This document shows positions 26,377 to 35,811 of a DNA stretch of 64,000 bases, in pieces. Every line of letters starts with the position of its first letter. The first letter of the stretch is position 1. The stretch lies in the NCBI RefSeq assembly GCF_050219315.1, contig NZ_CP116939.1, forward strand, positions 682,001-746,000, given 5' to 3'. The position numbers and the translations under genes were made by a program. This DNA is from Megasphaera_A sueciensis (GTDB lineage Bacteria > Bacillota > Negativicutes > Veillonellales > Megasphaeraceae). The notes under the pieces were generated by a model that searched no databases, was not told where the DNA came from, and saw only the letters and a list, made by a program, of their open reading frames with translations.

Positions 26377-28740
26377 TTAAATGCTTGGATCTACATCTAT
26401 TATTATACCAGTTTTATGAAATTCTGCCTCTTCTTTTATGTATTTTTTTATTTTCACTAAATCAGCCCCTTTGATTAGGACGATAATACGGAATTTATTA
26501 CGTATTTTTTTTATCGTATCGACATAGGGACCGATAATCTCAATGTTCTGATCGTATTGAAGCCTCCAGGCAGACAGCAAATCATATATACGGTTTCCAA
26601 TTTTCCACATGAACGCTTCATCTTCATAAGTAATAATAAGCTTAACGATTTGATGGAATGGCGGATATAACAATTCTTGCCGATATGAAATTTCTTTTTC
26701 GTAAAAAGACTTGTAATCTTGATATTTACTGCATTGTATTACATAATGTTCCGGAGCGTACGTTTGCATAACGACATGCCCGGGTACATTTCCTCTGCCC
26801 GACCGCCCAGCTGCCTGAGTTAAAAGCTGAAAAGTACGTTCCCCTGCCCAATATACCGGGAGATTTAACAAACTATCGGCAGATAAAATTCCCACTGCAC
26901 TCACATCAGGGAAATCATGCCCTTTCGCAACCATTTGTGTACCTAAAAGGATATCATACTCATGTCGTCGAAACGCTTCGATAATCTTGTCACCGCTGTT
27001 TTTCCTGATAGTTGTATCTTGATCAAGGCGAACTATACGAGCCTGCGGATACATGTCATGCAGCTGTTCCTCTACTTTCTCCGTTCCTGTGCCAAAAAAC
27101 TTAATATATTTGCTCCCGCAAGAAGGACAAATAACAGGAACCGGAGTTTCCGTATCACAATAATGACACCGCAGAGTATGCTGGCTTTTATGATATACCA
27201 TTGCCACATCACAGGTCTTACATTTTACGACATACCCGCATTTCCGGCACATCACAAAAGTAGAGAATCCGCGTCGGTTCAATAAAATAATAGCCTGTTG
27301 CTTGCATGCCAGCGTTTGATCCAGTAATTTAGACAACGCGTCAGAAATAACACTTCTGTTTCCTCGTGCTAACTCCTCCCGCATATCTACGACGGTAACG
27401 TGAGGCAGTGGTTTATTTTTAACTCGCTGCTTTAGTTCTAAAAGAACATATTCGCCATTGCGGGCTTTATAATAGGAATCCAAGGACGGAGTAGCGCTTC
27501 CCAAAATAACAGGACATCCGTAATAAGAAGCTCGTTTACGAGCAACAGCAACAGCATGATAGCGTGGTGTTTCATCCTGTTTGTAAGAACTATCGTGCGC
27601 TTCGTCAACAATAACAAGGCCAAGATTGGAAACAGCCGTAAATATGGCGGATCTGGCACCAATACAAATATGACTTTCCGCCTTTTGCATACGAAGCCAG
27701 TTATTCTGGCGTTCTCCTTTAGACAATTGGCTGTGCATAACAACAATATCATTTCCGAAACGACGTATAAATCTTCGCACAATTTGTCCTGTCAAAGCTA
27801 TTTCAGGCACAAGAACAATAATTTGTTTGCCTTGAGCAATAACATTTTCGGCTAAATTCATATATATTTCAGTTTTTCCGCTGCCCGTAACACCGTGCAA
27901 TACATAAGTATACCCGTGGGTATCATTTTTAATTACAGTGACCGCATGCTTCTGTTCGGGTGTAAGCTGCCACGGTTTATCCGCTGTCTCTTTTTCTGTT
28001 AAATCTACAGTCTGCTTTAATTTAATATTAATAACCGCTAGTTTCGTTTGAACCAAATGCTGTATAATGTCTCGGCTATAACCCTTTTGGATCCAAAAGG
28101 AAATGGGAGCAGCTTCTTTTTCCTTTAATTCCGCCAATAATTGCATTTGCTTCTTACGATTTTTTAATATACATTGATGGTCATCCTCTGCAAAATACAA
28201 CCATTTCTCTGTTTTATCAGCAATTTTATTTTGTAACTGTTTTTCTTCTTTCAAAACATGTTTTTCAATAAGTTTTTCAATAAATGTTTGACTAAATTGG
28301 TTGCATAATGTTTTTTTATCTACATTCTTCTTATTTTTGAGATGTTCCCATATGTTTTTTCCTCCCATCAGCAAAAGCATATCTTTATTTTCGACAGACA
28401 CATACGTATGGGCAACGATTCCTTTCTTTTCAATCATAAACAAACGCAGTGAATCGGATATACTGCATAAATAATAGTCACTGATCCACAAAGCAGTAGC
28501 GATCATTTCTTCTTGAAATCCCGCTTGTACGGACAAGACCGAAATAATTGGTTTTAATACATACTCATGTTGTACAGGATAGTCTTGGTGAAGAGCTACA
28601 ATAACACCTTCTTCTTGGCGATGACCAAAAGGAACTAACACGCGGGTCCCCACATGAACGAAAAGTTCTTCAGGAATGATATAGGAAAATGTTTTTTGCA
28701 GTCTTTTAGCGGTTATATTGATGATTACTTCTGCAATCAT
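26377..28740 (-). CDS. priA: Primosomal replication-restart helicase
   Basis: Superfamily 2 DNA helicase that reloads the replisome at stalled forks. The 787-aa protein has the N-terminal DNA-binding domain (to about residue 210), GVTGSGKTEIY (Walker A), VDEAHDSSYKQ (motif II), GSATPSLDSYY (motif III), eight zinc-binding cysteines around MCRKCGYVVKCKTC and CHYC...CPSCGSKY, and the C-terminal helicase motifs (GTQMVAKGHDF, QAAGRSGRG). It heads the priA-def-fmt-DUF116-rsmB-rlmN-prpC-prkC-rsgA-rpe run. Confidence 0.97.
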   Translation of the reverse strand: MIAEVIINITAKRLQKTFSYIIPEELFVHVGTRVLVPFGHRQEEGVIVALHQDYPVQHEYVLKPIISVLSVQAGFQEEMIATALWISDYYLCSISDSLRLFMIEKKGIVAHTYVSVENKDMLLLMGGKNIWEHLKNKKNVDKKTLCNQFSQTFIEKLIEKHVLKEEKQLQNKIADKTEKWLYFAEDDHQCILKNRKKQMQLLAELKEKEAAPISFWIQKGYSRDIIQHLVQTKLAVINIKLKQTVDLTEKETADKPWQLTPEQKHAVTVIKNDTHGYTYVLHGVTGSGKTEIYMNLAENVIAQGKQIIVLVPEIALTGQIVRRFIRRFGNDIVVMHSQLSKGERQNNWLRMQKAESHICIGARSAIFTAVSNLGLVIVDEAHDSSYKQDETPRYHAVAVARKRASYYGCPVILGSATPSLDSYYKARNGEYVLLELKQRVKNKPLPHVTVVDMREELARGNRSVISDALSKLLDQTLACKQQAIILLNRRGFSTFVMCRKCGYVVKCKTCDVAMVYHKSQHTLRCHYCDTETPVPVICPSCGSKYIKFFGTGTEKVEEQLHDMYPQARIVRLDQDTTIRKNSGDKIIEAFRRHEYDILLGTQMVAKGHDFPDVSAVGILSADSLLNLPVYWAGERTFQLLTQAAGRSGRGNVPGHVVMQTYAPEHYVIQCSKYQDYKSFYEKEISYRQELLYPPFHQIVKLIITYEDEAFMWKIGNRIYDLLSAWRLQYDQNIEIIGPYVDTIKKIRNKFRIIVLIKGADLVKIKKYIKEEAEFHKTGIIIDVDPSI

Positions 28741-28755
28741 AATGATATACTCCTG

Positions 28756-28790
28756 TCAAAAAAAAAGAGAGACATAAATGTCTCTCTTTG
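28756..28790 (-). terminator. Terminator after metK
   Basis: AAAGAGAGACAT and ATGTCTCTCTTT (28764-28775, 28778-28789) form the stem; on the minus strand it is followed by a run of nine T. It separates metK from priA. Confidence 0.9.
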
Positions 28791-28841
28791 ATAATTTATG
28801 CGCACCTATATTATAACGCAAAATAAACAAACTTTGTACTA

Positions 28842-30032
28842 TTATAAATTGGCTTCTTTCCGAAGCATTTCTGCTTTATCTGTTTTTTCCCATGGAAGAT
28901 CCAAGTCATTACGACCAAAATGTCCATATGCAGCTGTTTGTTTGTATATGGGTCGTTGTAAATCAAGCATTTCAATAATACCCGCTGGACGAAGATCAAA
29001 ATGTTTTTTTATAAGAGTTTCAATTACATCAGTTTCGACTTTACCTGTACCAAAAGTTTCCACATGAATGGATACCGGGTTAGCTACTCCGATGGCATAC
29101 GCAAGCTGGATTTCACATTTATCAGCTAATCCTGCTGCCACAACATTTTTGGCTACATAACGAGCTGCATAAGCAGCTGAACGGTCCACCTTCGTAGGAT
29201 CCTTACCCGAAAACGCACCGCCGCCATGCCGAGCCATACCTCCGTAGGTATCAACAATAATCTTACGACCGGTAAGTCCTGAATCTCCCTGAGGTCCGCC
29301 GATAACAAACCGTCCTGTTGGATTAATGAACAATTTTGTTTTGTCATCAAATAATCCATCTGCAAGTTCCGGTTTGATGACATATTCCAGTAAATCTTTT
29401 TCAATTTGTTCCCGTGTAATTTCAGGACTATGCTGTGCAGAAATTACAATCGTATCAATGCGTACTGGCCGGCCATTATCATATTCGACAGTCACTTGCG
29501 TTTTGCCATCGGGGCGAAGATACGACAATGTACCATCTTTGCGGACCTTGGACAGCCGACGGGCTAACCGATGTGCCAAAGAAATAGGCAGCGGCATATA
29601 GTCATCTGTCTCATTGGTAGCGTATCCAAACATCATTCCTTGATCACCGGCTCCAATTGCATCGAATGCATCACTATCACCGTCTTTTACTTCCCTGGCT
29701 TTATCAACACCCATGGCAATATCCGGTGACTGTTCGTCAAGTGAAACCAATACACCGCAAGTATCACAATCAAAACCATATTTAGCTCGGGTATACCCAA
29801 TGCCGCGAATCGTTTCCCGGACAATATGCGGAATGTCAACATAACATGTAGTTGAAATTTCACCAACCACATGTACCATTCCAGTGGTAACCAAAGTTTC
29901 ACAAGCAACACGGGCATTTTTATCTTTTTCCAAAATAGCATCAAGAATGCTATCTGAAATTTGGTCAGCCATTTTATCAGGATGACCTTCTGTAACAGAT
30001 TCAGATGTAAAAAATTCGCGATTTTTTGTCAT
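28842..30032 (-). CDS. metK: S-adenosylmethionine synthetase
   Basis: Makes SAM from methionine and ATP. The 396-aa protein has TSESVTEGHPDKMADQISD, GAGDQGMMFGYA, GGPQGDSGLTGRKIIVDTYGG (written here as separate blocks GGPQGDSGLTGRK and IIVDTYGG) and HGGGAFSGKDPTKVDRSAAY. ATG 30032 follows TAGGAGG. A SAM-I riboswitch with terminator lies directly upstream, so the gene is switched off by its own product. Its output feeds the methylation cycle whose recycling genes are at 7-11 kb. Confidence 0.98.
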   Translation of the reverse strand: MTKNREFFTSESVTEGHPDKMADQISDSILDAILEKDKNARVACETLVTTGMVHVVGEISTTCYVDIPHIVRETIRGIGYTRAKYGFDCDTCGVLVSLDEQSPDIAMGVDKAREVKDGDSDAFDAIGAGDQGMMFGYATNETDDYMPLPISLAHRLARRLSKVRKDGTLSYLRPDGKTQVTVEYDNGRPVRIDTIVISAQHSPEITREQIEKDLLEYVIKPELADGLFDDKTKLFINPTGRFVIGGPQGDSGLTGRKIIVDTYGGMARHGGGAFSGKDPTKVDRSAAYAARYVAKNVVAAGLADKCEIQLAYAIGVANPVSIHVETFGTGKVETDVIETLIKKHFDLRPAGIIEMLDLQRPIYKQTAAYGHFGRNDLDLPWEKTDKAEMLRKEANL

Positions 30033-30046
30033 TATTATTTTCCTCC

Positions 30047-30076
30047 TAAAAAAAATCCCTCTGTAAAAGAGGGGTT
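30047..30076 (-). terminator. Conditional terminator of the SAM-I riboswitch
   Basis: Minus strand CCCTCT (reading 30074-30068 side) pairs with AGAGGG, followed by ATTTTTTTT, just before the metK ribosome site. Confidence 0.88.
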
Positions 30077-30082
30077 ATTTTC

Positions 30083-30187
30083 ATACCCATCTTCCAGTTT
30101 GCACTGTTGGATTTAGCACCGTTTTCATTAGCTGAAAGGTTGCTGCGGCATCATCGGGCCAATCCCTCCGTCGTCTCTTGATGGCAA
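30083..30187 (-). ncRNA. SAM-I (S-box) riboswitch
   Basis: The minus strand carries the S-box blocks in order: CATCAAGAGA, GGAGGGATTGGCCCGATGA, CAGCAACC, GGTGCTAAATCCAACA and CTGGAAGATGGG, closed by P1 pairing of GCCATC with GATGGGT. It precedes the metK gene with a terminator between. Confidence 0.95.
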
Positions 30188-30205
30188 TATTCATTTCAAT
30201 TTATT

Positions 30206-30234
30206 ATTTTAAATGATATACGATAATATTGCAA
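30206..30234 (-). promoter_or_regulatory. Promoter of the metK leader
   Basis: On the minus strand TTGCAA (30234-30229) and TAAAAT (30211-30206) are 17 bp apart, directly upstream of the SAM-I aptamer. Confidence 0.75.
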
Positions 30235-30243
30235 GACCTTTTC

Positions 30244-31446
30244 TTAAGATTTATTGATTATTTTTGTAACACGATCAATAATAATAGCAGCCAAATCAAA
30301 TTTATCCATTATATCAAACTTTTCGCTCATTCCATCAGGAAATAGCAATGTTGCAACATTTGTGTTTACTTTAAATCCTGCACCAGCAGCACTTACATCG
30401 TTTGCAACAAGCATGTCCAGATTTTTTTTCTTCAATTTCTCCATTCCATAGTGAATCACATTTGTTGTTTCCGCAGCAAATCCGACAAGTATCTGATTTT
30501 TTTTACGTTGTCCCAGTTCATACAATATATCAGGATTTTTTTCCATTGATAATACTAATGTATCTTCTGATTTTTTAATTTTATCTTTGGCTGGGGTTTG
30601 AACACGATAATCAGCAACAGCGGCTGCTTTTATAACAATATCGGTGTCATCATATAGCGAATCTACCGCTTGTTTCATATCTCTTGTACTGACAACATCA
30701 ACGCGCTTTACACCTAGTGGTGTTTCTAAACTTGTAACTCCAGCTATTAAGGTTACATCAGCGCCGGCCAATACAGCGGCTTTGGCAATGGCAAAGCCCA
30801 TACGGCCGCTGGAATGGTTTCCAATAAATCGCACCGGATCGATTGCCTCCCGCGTTCCACCGGCAGTTACAATTACCTTTTTCCCTTTTAACTGTGCAGT
30901 ACAGCAAGCTTTCATTTCAATATAATCAACAAGGGAAACAGGTTGAGGAAGACGACCGATTCCTGTAACACCACAAGCTAATAATCCTGCATCAGGTGTA
31001 ATAATGGAATACCCATATTTTTTTAACTTTTCCATATTGTGTTGAACAATCGGATTTAAATACATATTTGTATTCATAGCCGGCGCAATGACAACAGGAG
31101 CCTTAGTAGCCATTACCGTAGTGGTAAGCATATCGTCAGCAATGCCACCGGCAATTTTTCCAATGCAATTAGCCGTAGCCGGTGCGATAAGAAACACATC
31201 TGCCCAAGATGCCAACGCGATATGTTCAACATGCCAATTAGTTACTTCGTTCCACATAGATACAGTAACAGGATTACCTGTTATTTCACGTAATGTCAGA
31301 GGGGTAATAAATTTTGCCGCATTTTCAGTCATGATACATTTGACTTCCGCGCCTCGTTTACACAATAAACTGGCAATTTCAGCGGCCTTAAATGCCGCAA
31401 TACCCCCACAAACAGCGAGAATAACCTTCTTATTATTTAATAACAT
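30244..31446 (-). CDS. coaBC: Bifunctional phosphopantothenoylcysteine decarboxylase/synthase
   Basis: Catalyses two steps of coenzyme A synthesis. The 400-aa protein has the flavin-dependent decarboxylase CoaC (AVCGGIAAFKAAEIASLL, HIALASWADVFLIAPATANC, PAMNTNMY, CGVTGIGRL) to about residue 185 and CoaB (VIVTAGGTREAIDPVRFIG, NHSSGRMGFAIAKAA, AAVADYR, KKNPD-like MEKNPDIL). ATG 31446 is chosen over an in-frame GTG 12 nt upstream. It ends the yicC-remA-gmk-rpoZ-coaBC operon. Confidence 0.96.
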   Translation of the reverse strand: MLLNNKKVILAVCGGIAAFKAAEIASLLCKRGAEVKCIMTENAAKFITPLTLREITGNPVTVSMWNEVTNWHVEHIALASWADVFLIAPATANCIGKIAGGIADDMLTTTVMATKAPVVIAPAMNTNMYLNPIVQHNMEKLKKYGYSIITPDAGLLACGVTGIGRLPQPVSLVDYIEMKACCTAQLKGKKVIVTAGGTREAIDPVRFIGNHSSGRMGFAIAKAAVLAGADVTLIAGVTSLETPLGVKRVDVVSTRDMKQAVDSLYDDTDIVIKAAAVADYRVQTPAKDKIKKSEDTLVLSMEKNPDILYELGQRKKNQILVGFAAETTNVIHYGMEKLKKKNLDMLVANDVSAAGAGFKVNTNVATLLFPDGMSEKFDIMDKFDLAAIIIDRVTKIINKS

Positions 31447-31461
31447 CGGAATCACCAACTT

Positions 31462-31671
31462 TTATTTTATGCCGCTTTTCGGGGCTTTATATGTAATTTT
31501 ACCTTCATCAATCTCTTCCATAGCAATAGATACAACCTTTTCGGATTTTGTATCCACAAGTGGTGCATCACCGTCATTTAACTCACGCGCGCGTTTAGCC
31601 GCCAATGTTACCAATGTATATTTGCTATCTACTTTTGTCATTAGAGATTCTAAGGTCGGTTTAATTAACAT
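31462..31671 (-). CDS. rpoZ: RNA polymerase omega subunit
   Basis: Small RNA polymerase assembly subunit, 69 aa. It shows YTLVTLAAKRARELNDG, the conserved omega core, then a short acidic part ending in ITYKAPKSGIK. ATG follows TAGGAGTGAT. Position between gmk and coaBC is the standard Firmicute context. Confidence 0.95.
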   Translation of the reverse strand: MLIKPTLESLMTKVDSKYTLVTLAAKRARELNDGDAPLVDTKSEKVVSIAMEEIDEGKITYKAPKSGIK

Positions 31672-31683
31672 AACATATCACTC

Positions 31684-32301
31684 CTAATCTTCAAATTGTG
31701 CATGAATGGAAGTTATTAAATGATGATTACGGGAAACTTTGCACTGTTCCGCCACAATAATCGCAGCAGCGCGTTCAACAGCCAATTCTAATACATCATT
31801 AATAACTACATATTCATACTCTGATAACCATTCTAACTCATTTTTTACTTTAGCCAATCGTCCGGCAATAACATTTGCCGAATCGGTATGACGGCTTTTC
31901 AAACGGTTAGCCAAAATATCCAAGGAAGGCGGAATAACGTAAATAAACACTGCCTTAGGATATTTCTTTTTTATCTGCATTGCACCTTGAATATCTATTT
32001 CCAGCATAACATTCTTTCCTTGCTGGAGCATATTAAACACGTATTCTTTAGGCGTTCCGTAATAATGCTCATATACCTGCGCATATTCTAAAAAAGAATC
32101 TGTATGAACCAATTCTTCAAAATGAAAATTGTCCGTAAAAAAATAATTTGTTCCATCCACTTCCCCATTACGCGGTTCTCTGGTCGTCATGGAAATAGAA
32201 TAATAGATGTTCGAAAAACGCTTTCGCAAAGCATCGCAAATAGTTCCCTTTCCAGCTCCCGAAGGTCCCGACACAACGATGAGTAATCCGGGATCGTTCA
32301 T
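31684..32301 (-). CDS. gmk: Guanylate kinase
   Basis: Phosphorylates GMP to GDP. The 205-aa protein has VVSGPSGAGKGTICDAL (P-loop), SMTTREPRNGEVDGTNYFF, FLEYAQVYEHYYGTP and MLEIDIQGAMQIKKKYP. ATG 32301 lies 4 bp after the remA stop and follows AAAGGAAG. Confidence 0.97.
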   Translation of the reverse strand: MNDPGLLIVVSGPSGAGKGTICDALRKRFSNIYYSISMTTREPRNGEVDGTNYFFTDNFHFEELVHTDSFLEYAQVYEHYYGTPKEYVFNMLQQGKNVMLEIDIQGAMQIKKKYPKAVFIYVIPPSLDILANRLKSRHTDSANVIAGRLAKVKNELEWLSEYEYVVINDVLELAVERAAAIIVAEQCKVSRNHHLITSIHAQFED

Positions 32302-32305
32302 GTCA

Positions 32306-32593
32306 TTACTTCCTTTCTTCATCATCATTGTATACTGCTTCGTTTTCGTTCCCAACGGTAAGAATACGATGCGAAATTGTTTCCGGCTGAATAGCGGATA
32401 AAATGATTTGCCCGTTATCCATCATCAATACGGAACGAGTTTTACGGCCAAAGGTGGCATCTATCAGCATATTATGTTCTCTCGATTCCTGCACCATTCG
32501 TTTTATCGGTGCCGATTCGGGACTAATAATAGCAACTACCTTATTTGCCACGACCATATTTCCAAAACCGATATTTAAAAGATTGAAATTCAT
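32306..32593 (-). CDS. remA: RemA-like regulator (DUF370)
   Basis: Small DNA-binding protein; in Bacillus RemA activates biofilm-matrix and osmoprotection genes. The 95-aa product starts MNFNLLNIGFGNMVVANKVV and contains IISPESAPIKRMVQE and DATFGRKTRSVLMMDNG, matching the DUF370/RemA family. It sits between yicC and gmk as in other Firmicutes. The regulated genes in this organism are not known. Confidence 0.92.
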   Translation of the reverse strand: MNFNLLNIGFGNMVVANKVVAIISPESAPIKRMVQESREHNMLIDATFGRKTRSVLMMDNGQIILSAIQPETISHRILTVGNENEAVYNDDEERK

Positions 32594-32603
32594 ATTCTCA
32601 CCA

Positions 32604-33485
32604 TCACTCAATATTTTGAATTTGTTCTCTGATTTTTTCAATTTCATTTTTCAATTGCAAAACATATTCTGTGACATCTAAATCAGCAGCCTTCGAACCA
32701 ATGGTATTGGTTTCTCTATTTAATTCTTGAATAAGAAAATCTAATTGCCGTCCTATATCGCCATTTTCTTCTAAAATTCTCCTTAATTGTACCACATGAC
32801 TGCGAAATCGCACAACTTCTTCCGTAAAATCAACCTTATCCGCATACATGGCAACTTCCTGCAAAAGACGTTCTTCATCAGGAACAGCTTTTATCTCATT
32901 AAACATACTTATTATTCGTTTGCGTAATCTGCTTTCATAATGTGCCGCAATATCATCCTTTCGTTCTGCAATAGAATGAACTATATTCTCTATTTTATCA
33001 GCACGCAGCAATAAATCTTTTTTGATATTCAGCCCCTCCGCTTCACGCATCTGTACAACACGATTCAAAGAAGCTTGCAACGCAACGAAAAAAACCGGCC
33101 AACAATCATCTGCATCAATTTTTGGCGGTTCTTGAATAAACCAGTCCTTAGTCAGCGAAATAATTTGAGATAATGTTGTCTTTTCATGAAACAACTCTTC
33201 ATTTACTTTATCCAGTGCATATTTACAGTCTGTTAAATTAGCAGAATCAATTCGTATCTGCGGCTCTTTGCATAGTAATTCTGCTACAGTAACATATACG
33301 TCCACTTTTCCACGATGCAGAACTGATTTCAATTCATTTCGTATGCGGTCTTCTAATACCAGATATGCATGCGGCATGCGTATCGATAACTCTAAAAAGC
33401 GTTGATTTACTGCCTTAATTTCTATCGTAACTTGTAAATTTTCGTTACTATAAGTTCCTGAACCAAATCCAGTCATACTTCGCAA
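32604..33485 (-). CDS. yicC: YicC-family endoribonuclease
   Basis: Member of the YicC/YloC family, reported as RNA endonucleases. The 293-aa protein begins RSMTGFGSGTYSNENLQVTI, with VEIKAVNQRFLE-type core, and ends with the DUF1732 helices (VDFTEEVVRFRSHVVQLRRI, FLIQELNRETNTIGSKAAD). I favour TTG 33485, 7 nt after AAGGAGGT, giving the usual M(I/L)RSMTGFG start; ATG 33476 is too far. It is the first gene of the gmk-rpoZ operon. Confidence 0.92.
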   Translation of the reverse strand: MRSMTGFGSGTYSNENLQVTIEIKAVNQRFLELSIRMPHAYLVLEDRIRNELKSVLHRGKVDVYVTVAELLCKEPQIRIDSANLTDCKYALDKVNEELFHEKTTLSQIISLTKDWFIQEPPKIDADDCWPVFFVALQASLNRVVQMREAEGLNIKKDLLLRADKIENIVHSIAERKDDIAAHYESRLRKRIISMFNEIKAVPDEERLLQEVAMYADKVDFTEEVVRFRSHVVQLRRILEENGDIGRQLDFLIQELNRETNTIGSKAADLDVTEYVLQLKNEIEKIREQIQNIE

Positions 33486-33635
33486 GCCGATGACCTCCTT
33501 ATACGCCATTCTGTATGATAGTATAGCCCAAATCAGTCATCTATGTCCACTATTAAAAGGAAAATACTTTTTACTATAGGTTTTTAATTGAAAATATACT
33601 ACAATAGAAGAGATAATAAAAAAAGGAGTACCCAC

Positions 33636-35366
33636 ATGAATATAGATGGAATTACTTTACATAGTATAACAAAAGAATTACAGCAAATTTTAGTAGGCGG
33701 TCAGATTTCAAAAATATATCAGCTAGATCATCGCAGCCTATATTTTCGCATTTTTAATGATGCGGGAAGTCATCATTTAGTTATTACATTGGATGATGCC
33801 CCGCGTGTATACGTAACAAATCACATGCCTACAACCCCGGACATTCCTACCGGATTATGCATGTTTCTGCGTAAGTATTATGAAAACGGACGTATTGCAG
33901 CGATTCAACAACTTCACTTAGATCGTTTGATCGAAATTTCTGTGGATGTTCTAGATACACGAGGGCAAGTAGTTACACGAAAAATACATATAGAACTTAT
34001 GGGAAAATACAGCAATGTAATCTTTACTGAAAACGGAATCATTCTGGAAGCGTTGATCAAGACAACAAAAGGAAAACAAGCCGTACGTACTATTTATCCT
34101 AAAGAACCGTACGACTTCCCTCCAAATTTCATGCGTATGAACCCATTTGATTTTTCCGCACAGGAATTAGCAGATATCATGACTGTCGATACCCATATCC
34201 CTTTAGGCAAATGGATGTTGAAACGTTTTAACGGAATGAGTACCATCGTTCTTGATGAACTTTCTTTTCGCACGGACTGCCACTTGGAAAAAAATGTTGC
34301 AGAAATGTCTCCCGCCGATATTTTTACATGGTGCCGCTCCATTGAAACGTTTGGGTATGAACTTAATGATGTCAAAGGAGCCTATGTATATGTCCGTGAC
34401 AATCGGGATATTCTTTTCCCATTGCTTTTAAAAAGCTTGGAAAAGTATCCTCACCGGTATTATGAATCCATCGAAGAATATTTAAGTGAATATGAACACA
34501 CTCATCGCAGTTTAAACAGTGAGCAGGAAGAACTTAGAAAAAAGGTTTTAAAATTAATCGAAAAGCAAAAACGTAAAATAAAACGCATCGCTTTAGAAAT
34601 GAAAGAAACCGACAAAATGGATATATACAAGTTGTATGGAGACCTTCTTATGATATACGCTTATATGAAGCGGGATCATGAATCATCTATTACTATAACA
34701 AATTTATTATCAGATACCCAAGAACCCATAACCATTTCCTTAAATCCCGCCTATTCTATGACGGATAATGCAAATCGTTACTATAAACGATACACAAAAA
34801 TGCGTAACCGTGTACAAATATCGCAAAAACTTCATGCGGAGAATAAAGAATACCTGGATTATTTATATTCTTTGGACTATGCACTTGATAACACAACAGA
34901 CAAACATGAACTACTCGACATAAAAGCAGAAATGTTGAAAATGGGTCTTATAAAGTCAACATCAAAAAACAAATTACGTAAAGAATTTTCACAAAATATA
35001 GTAACCATAAAAGCAGATGGTCTCGAAATCTGGATTGGTCATAATAATCGTCAAAATGATTTCTTAACTTTCAAAAAAGCGCATCCCTACGACTTATGGT
35101 TTCATGCAAAAGACACACCCGGATCACATGTTATTTTAGCCTGCCATCGAGTAGAACCGACAGAACATCAAATTTTAATTGCTGCCCAATTAGCAGCATA
35201 TCACAGCAAAGCAAGAGCCTCTTCTAAAGTAGATGTAGATTGCACCTTGTGCCGATATGTCAAAAAACCGGCACATGCAGCTCCCGGTTTTGTTACATTT
35301 GAAAAACAAACAACGTATGTTGTCGAACCAAAAGATTGGTCCAAAACAGCAAATGAAGTTAAATAA
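33636..35366 (+). CDS. rqcH: Ribosome quality control factor RqcH (NFACT family)
   Basis: Binds stalled 50S-peptidyl-tRNA and adds C-terminal alanine tails for degradation; older annotations call it fibronectin-binding protein A. The 576-aa protein has the NFACT-N domain (DGITLHSITKELQQIL with LDDAPRVYVTN), a central coiled coil (about residues 270-430) and the NFACT-R domain (DLWFHAKDTPGSHVIL, AAYHSKARASSKVDVD). ATG 33636 follows AAGGAG. It stands alone on the plus strand, divergent from yicC. Confidence 0.93.
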   Translation: MNIDGITLHSITKELQQILVGGQISKIYQLDHRSLYFRIFNDAGSHHLVITLDDAPRVYVTNHMPTTPDIPTGLCMFLRKYYENGRIAAIQQLHLDRLIEISVDVLDTRGQVVTRKIHIELMGKYSNVIFTENGIILEALIKTTKGKQAVRTIYPKEPYDFPPNFMRMNPFDFSAQELADIMTVDTHIPLGKWMLKRFNGMSTIVLDELSFRTDCHLEKNVAEMSPADIFTWCRSIETFGYELNDVKGAYVYVRDNRDILFPLLLKSLEKYPHRYYESIEEYLSEYEHTHRSLNSEQEELRKKVLKLIEKQKRKIKRIALEMKETDKMDIYKLYGDLLMIYAYMKRDHESSITITNLLSDTQEPITISLNPAYSMTDNANRYYKRYTKMRNRVQISQKLHAENKEYLDYLYSLDYALDNTTDKHELLDIKAEMLKMGLIKSTSKNKLRKEFSQNIVTIKADGLEIWIGHNNRQNDFLTFKKAHPYDLWFHAKDTPGSHVILACHRVEPTEHQILIAAQLAAYHSKARASSKVDVDCTLCRYVKKPAHAAPGFVTFEKQTTYVVEPKDWSKTANEVK

Positions 35367-35383
35367 GCACGTATGTTTTGCTG

Positions 35384-35656
35384 TTAATCTAAAATATCGT
35401 TATATTCAGGATGTTTTTGGAACCAAACCACAGCATAAGAGCAAGTAATTTTCGCTTTCCAATGATTCTGCCGAATTACATTTGCAGCAGCCTGCATCAG
35501 TTTTCCTGCTGCCCCTTGTCCACGCAGTGAGTCATCTACAAAAGTATGCGTAATATTTACGACTGCATCCCCTTCAAATGGGAAAAGAACTTCCGCAATC
35601 AATTCTTTTTTTTCGTTTTCCGACCAAATACGATTGGAGCCATATTGTAATATCAT
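35384..35656 (-). CDS. Short GNAT-like acetyltransferase (YjdJ type)
   Basis: A 90-aa single-domain protein of the short GNAT group (N-acetyltransferase PF14542 type). The acetyl-CoA loop is visible as VDDSLRGQGAAGKLMQAAAN, preceded by INITHTFV-like strands (VVNITHTFV) and followed by CSYAVVWFQKHPEYNDIL. ATG follows AGGAGG. It is too short for a full GNAT fold. Substrate unknown. Confidence 0.85.
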   Translation of the reverse strand: MILQYGSNRIWSENEKKELIAEVLFPFEGDAVVNITHTFVDDSLRGQGAAGKLMQAAANVIRQNHWKAKITCSYAVVWFQKHPEYNDILD

Positions 35657-35746
35657 AAAAATTCCTCCTTATCTCCTTATATAATGTATATAATATATTC
35701 TATCATTATACAAAAAAATTATGACGAAATCTGTCGTATTTATAAC

Positions 35747-35779
35747 AAAACAAGGCATTTTTATAAAATGCCTTGTTTT
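35747..35779 (-). terminator. Terminator after the lactate/glycolate oxidase gene
   Basis: AACAAGGCATTTT and AAAATGCCTTGTT form a near-perfect hairpin about 30 bp beyond the stop codon. Confidence 0.85.
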
Positions 35780-35811
35780 TCGCATATTAAAAGACTATTC
35801 TGAATCCGATC

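Noticed and set aside
31088..31687. 199-aa plus-strand frame opposite coaBC and rpoZ
   Set aside because: Shadow of two secure genes on the other strand; composition is that of a complementary-strand artefact.
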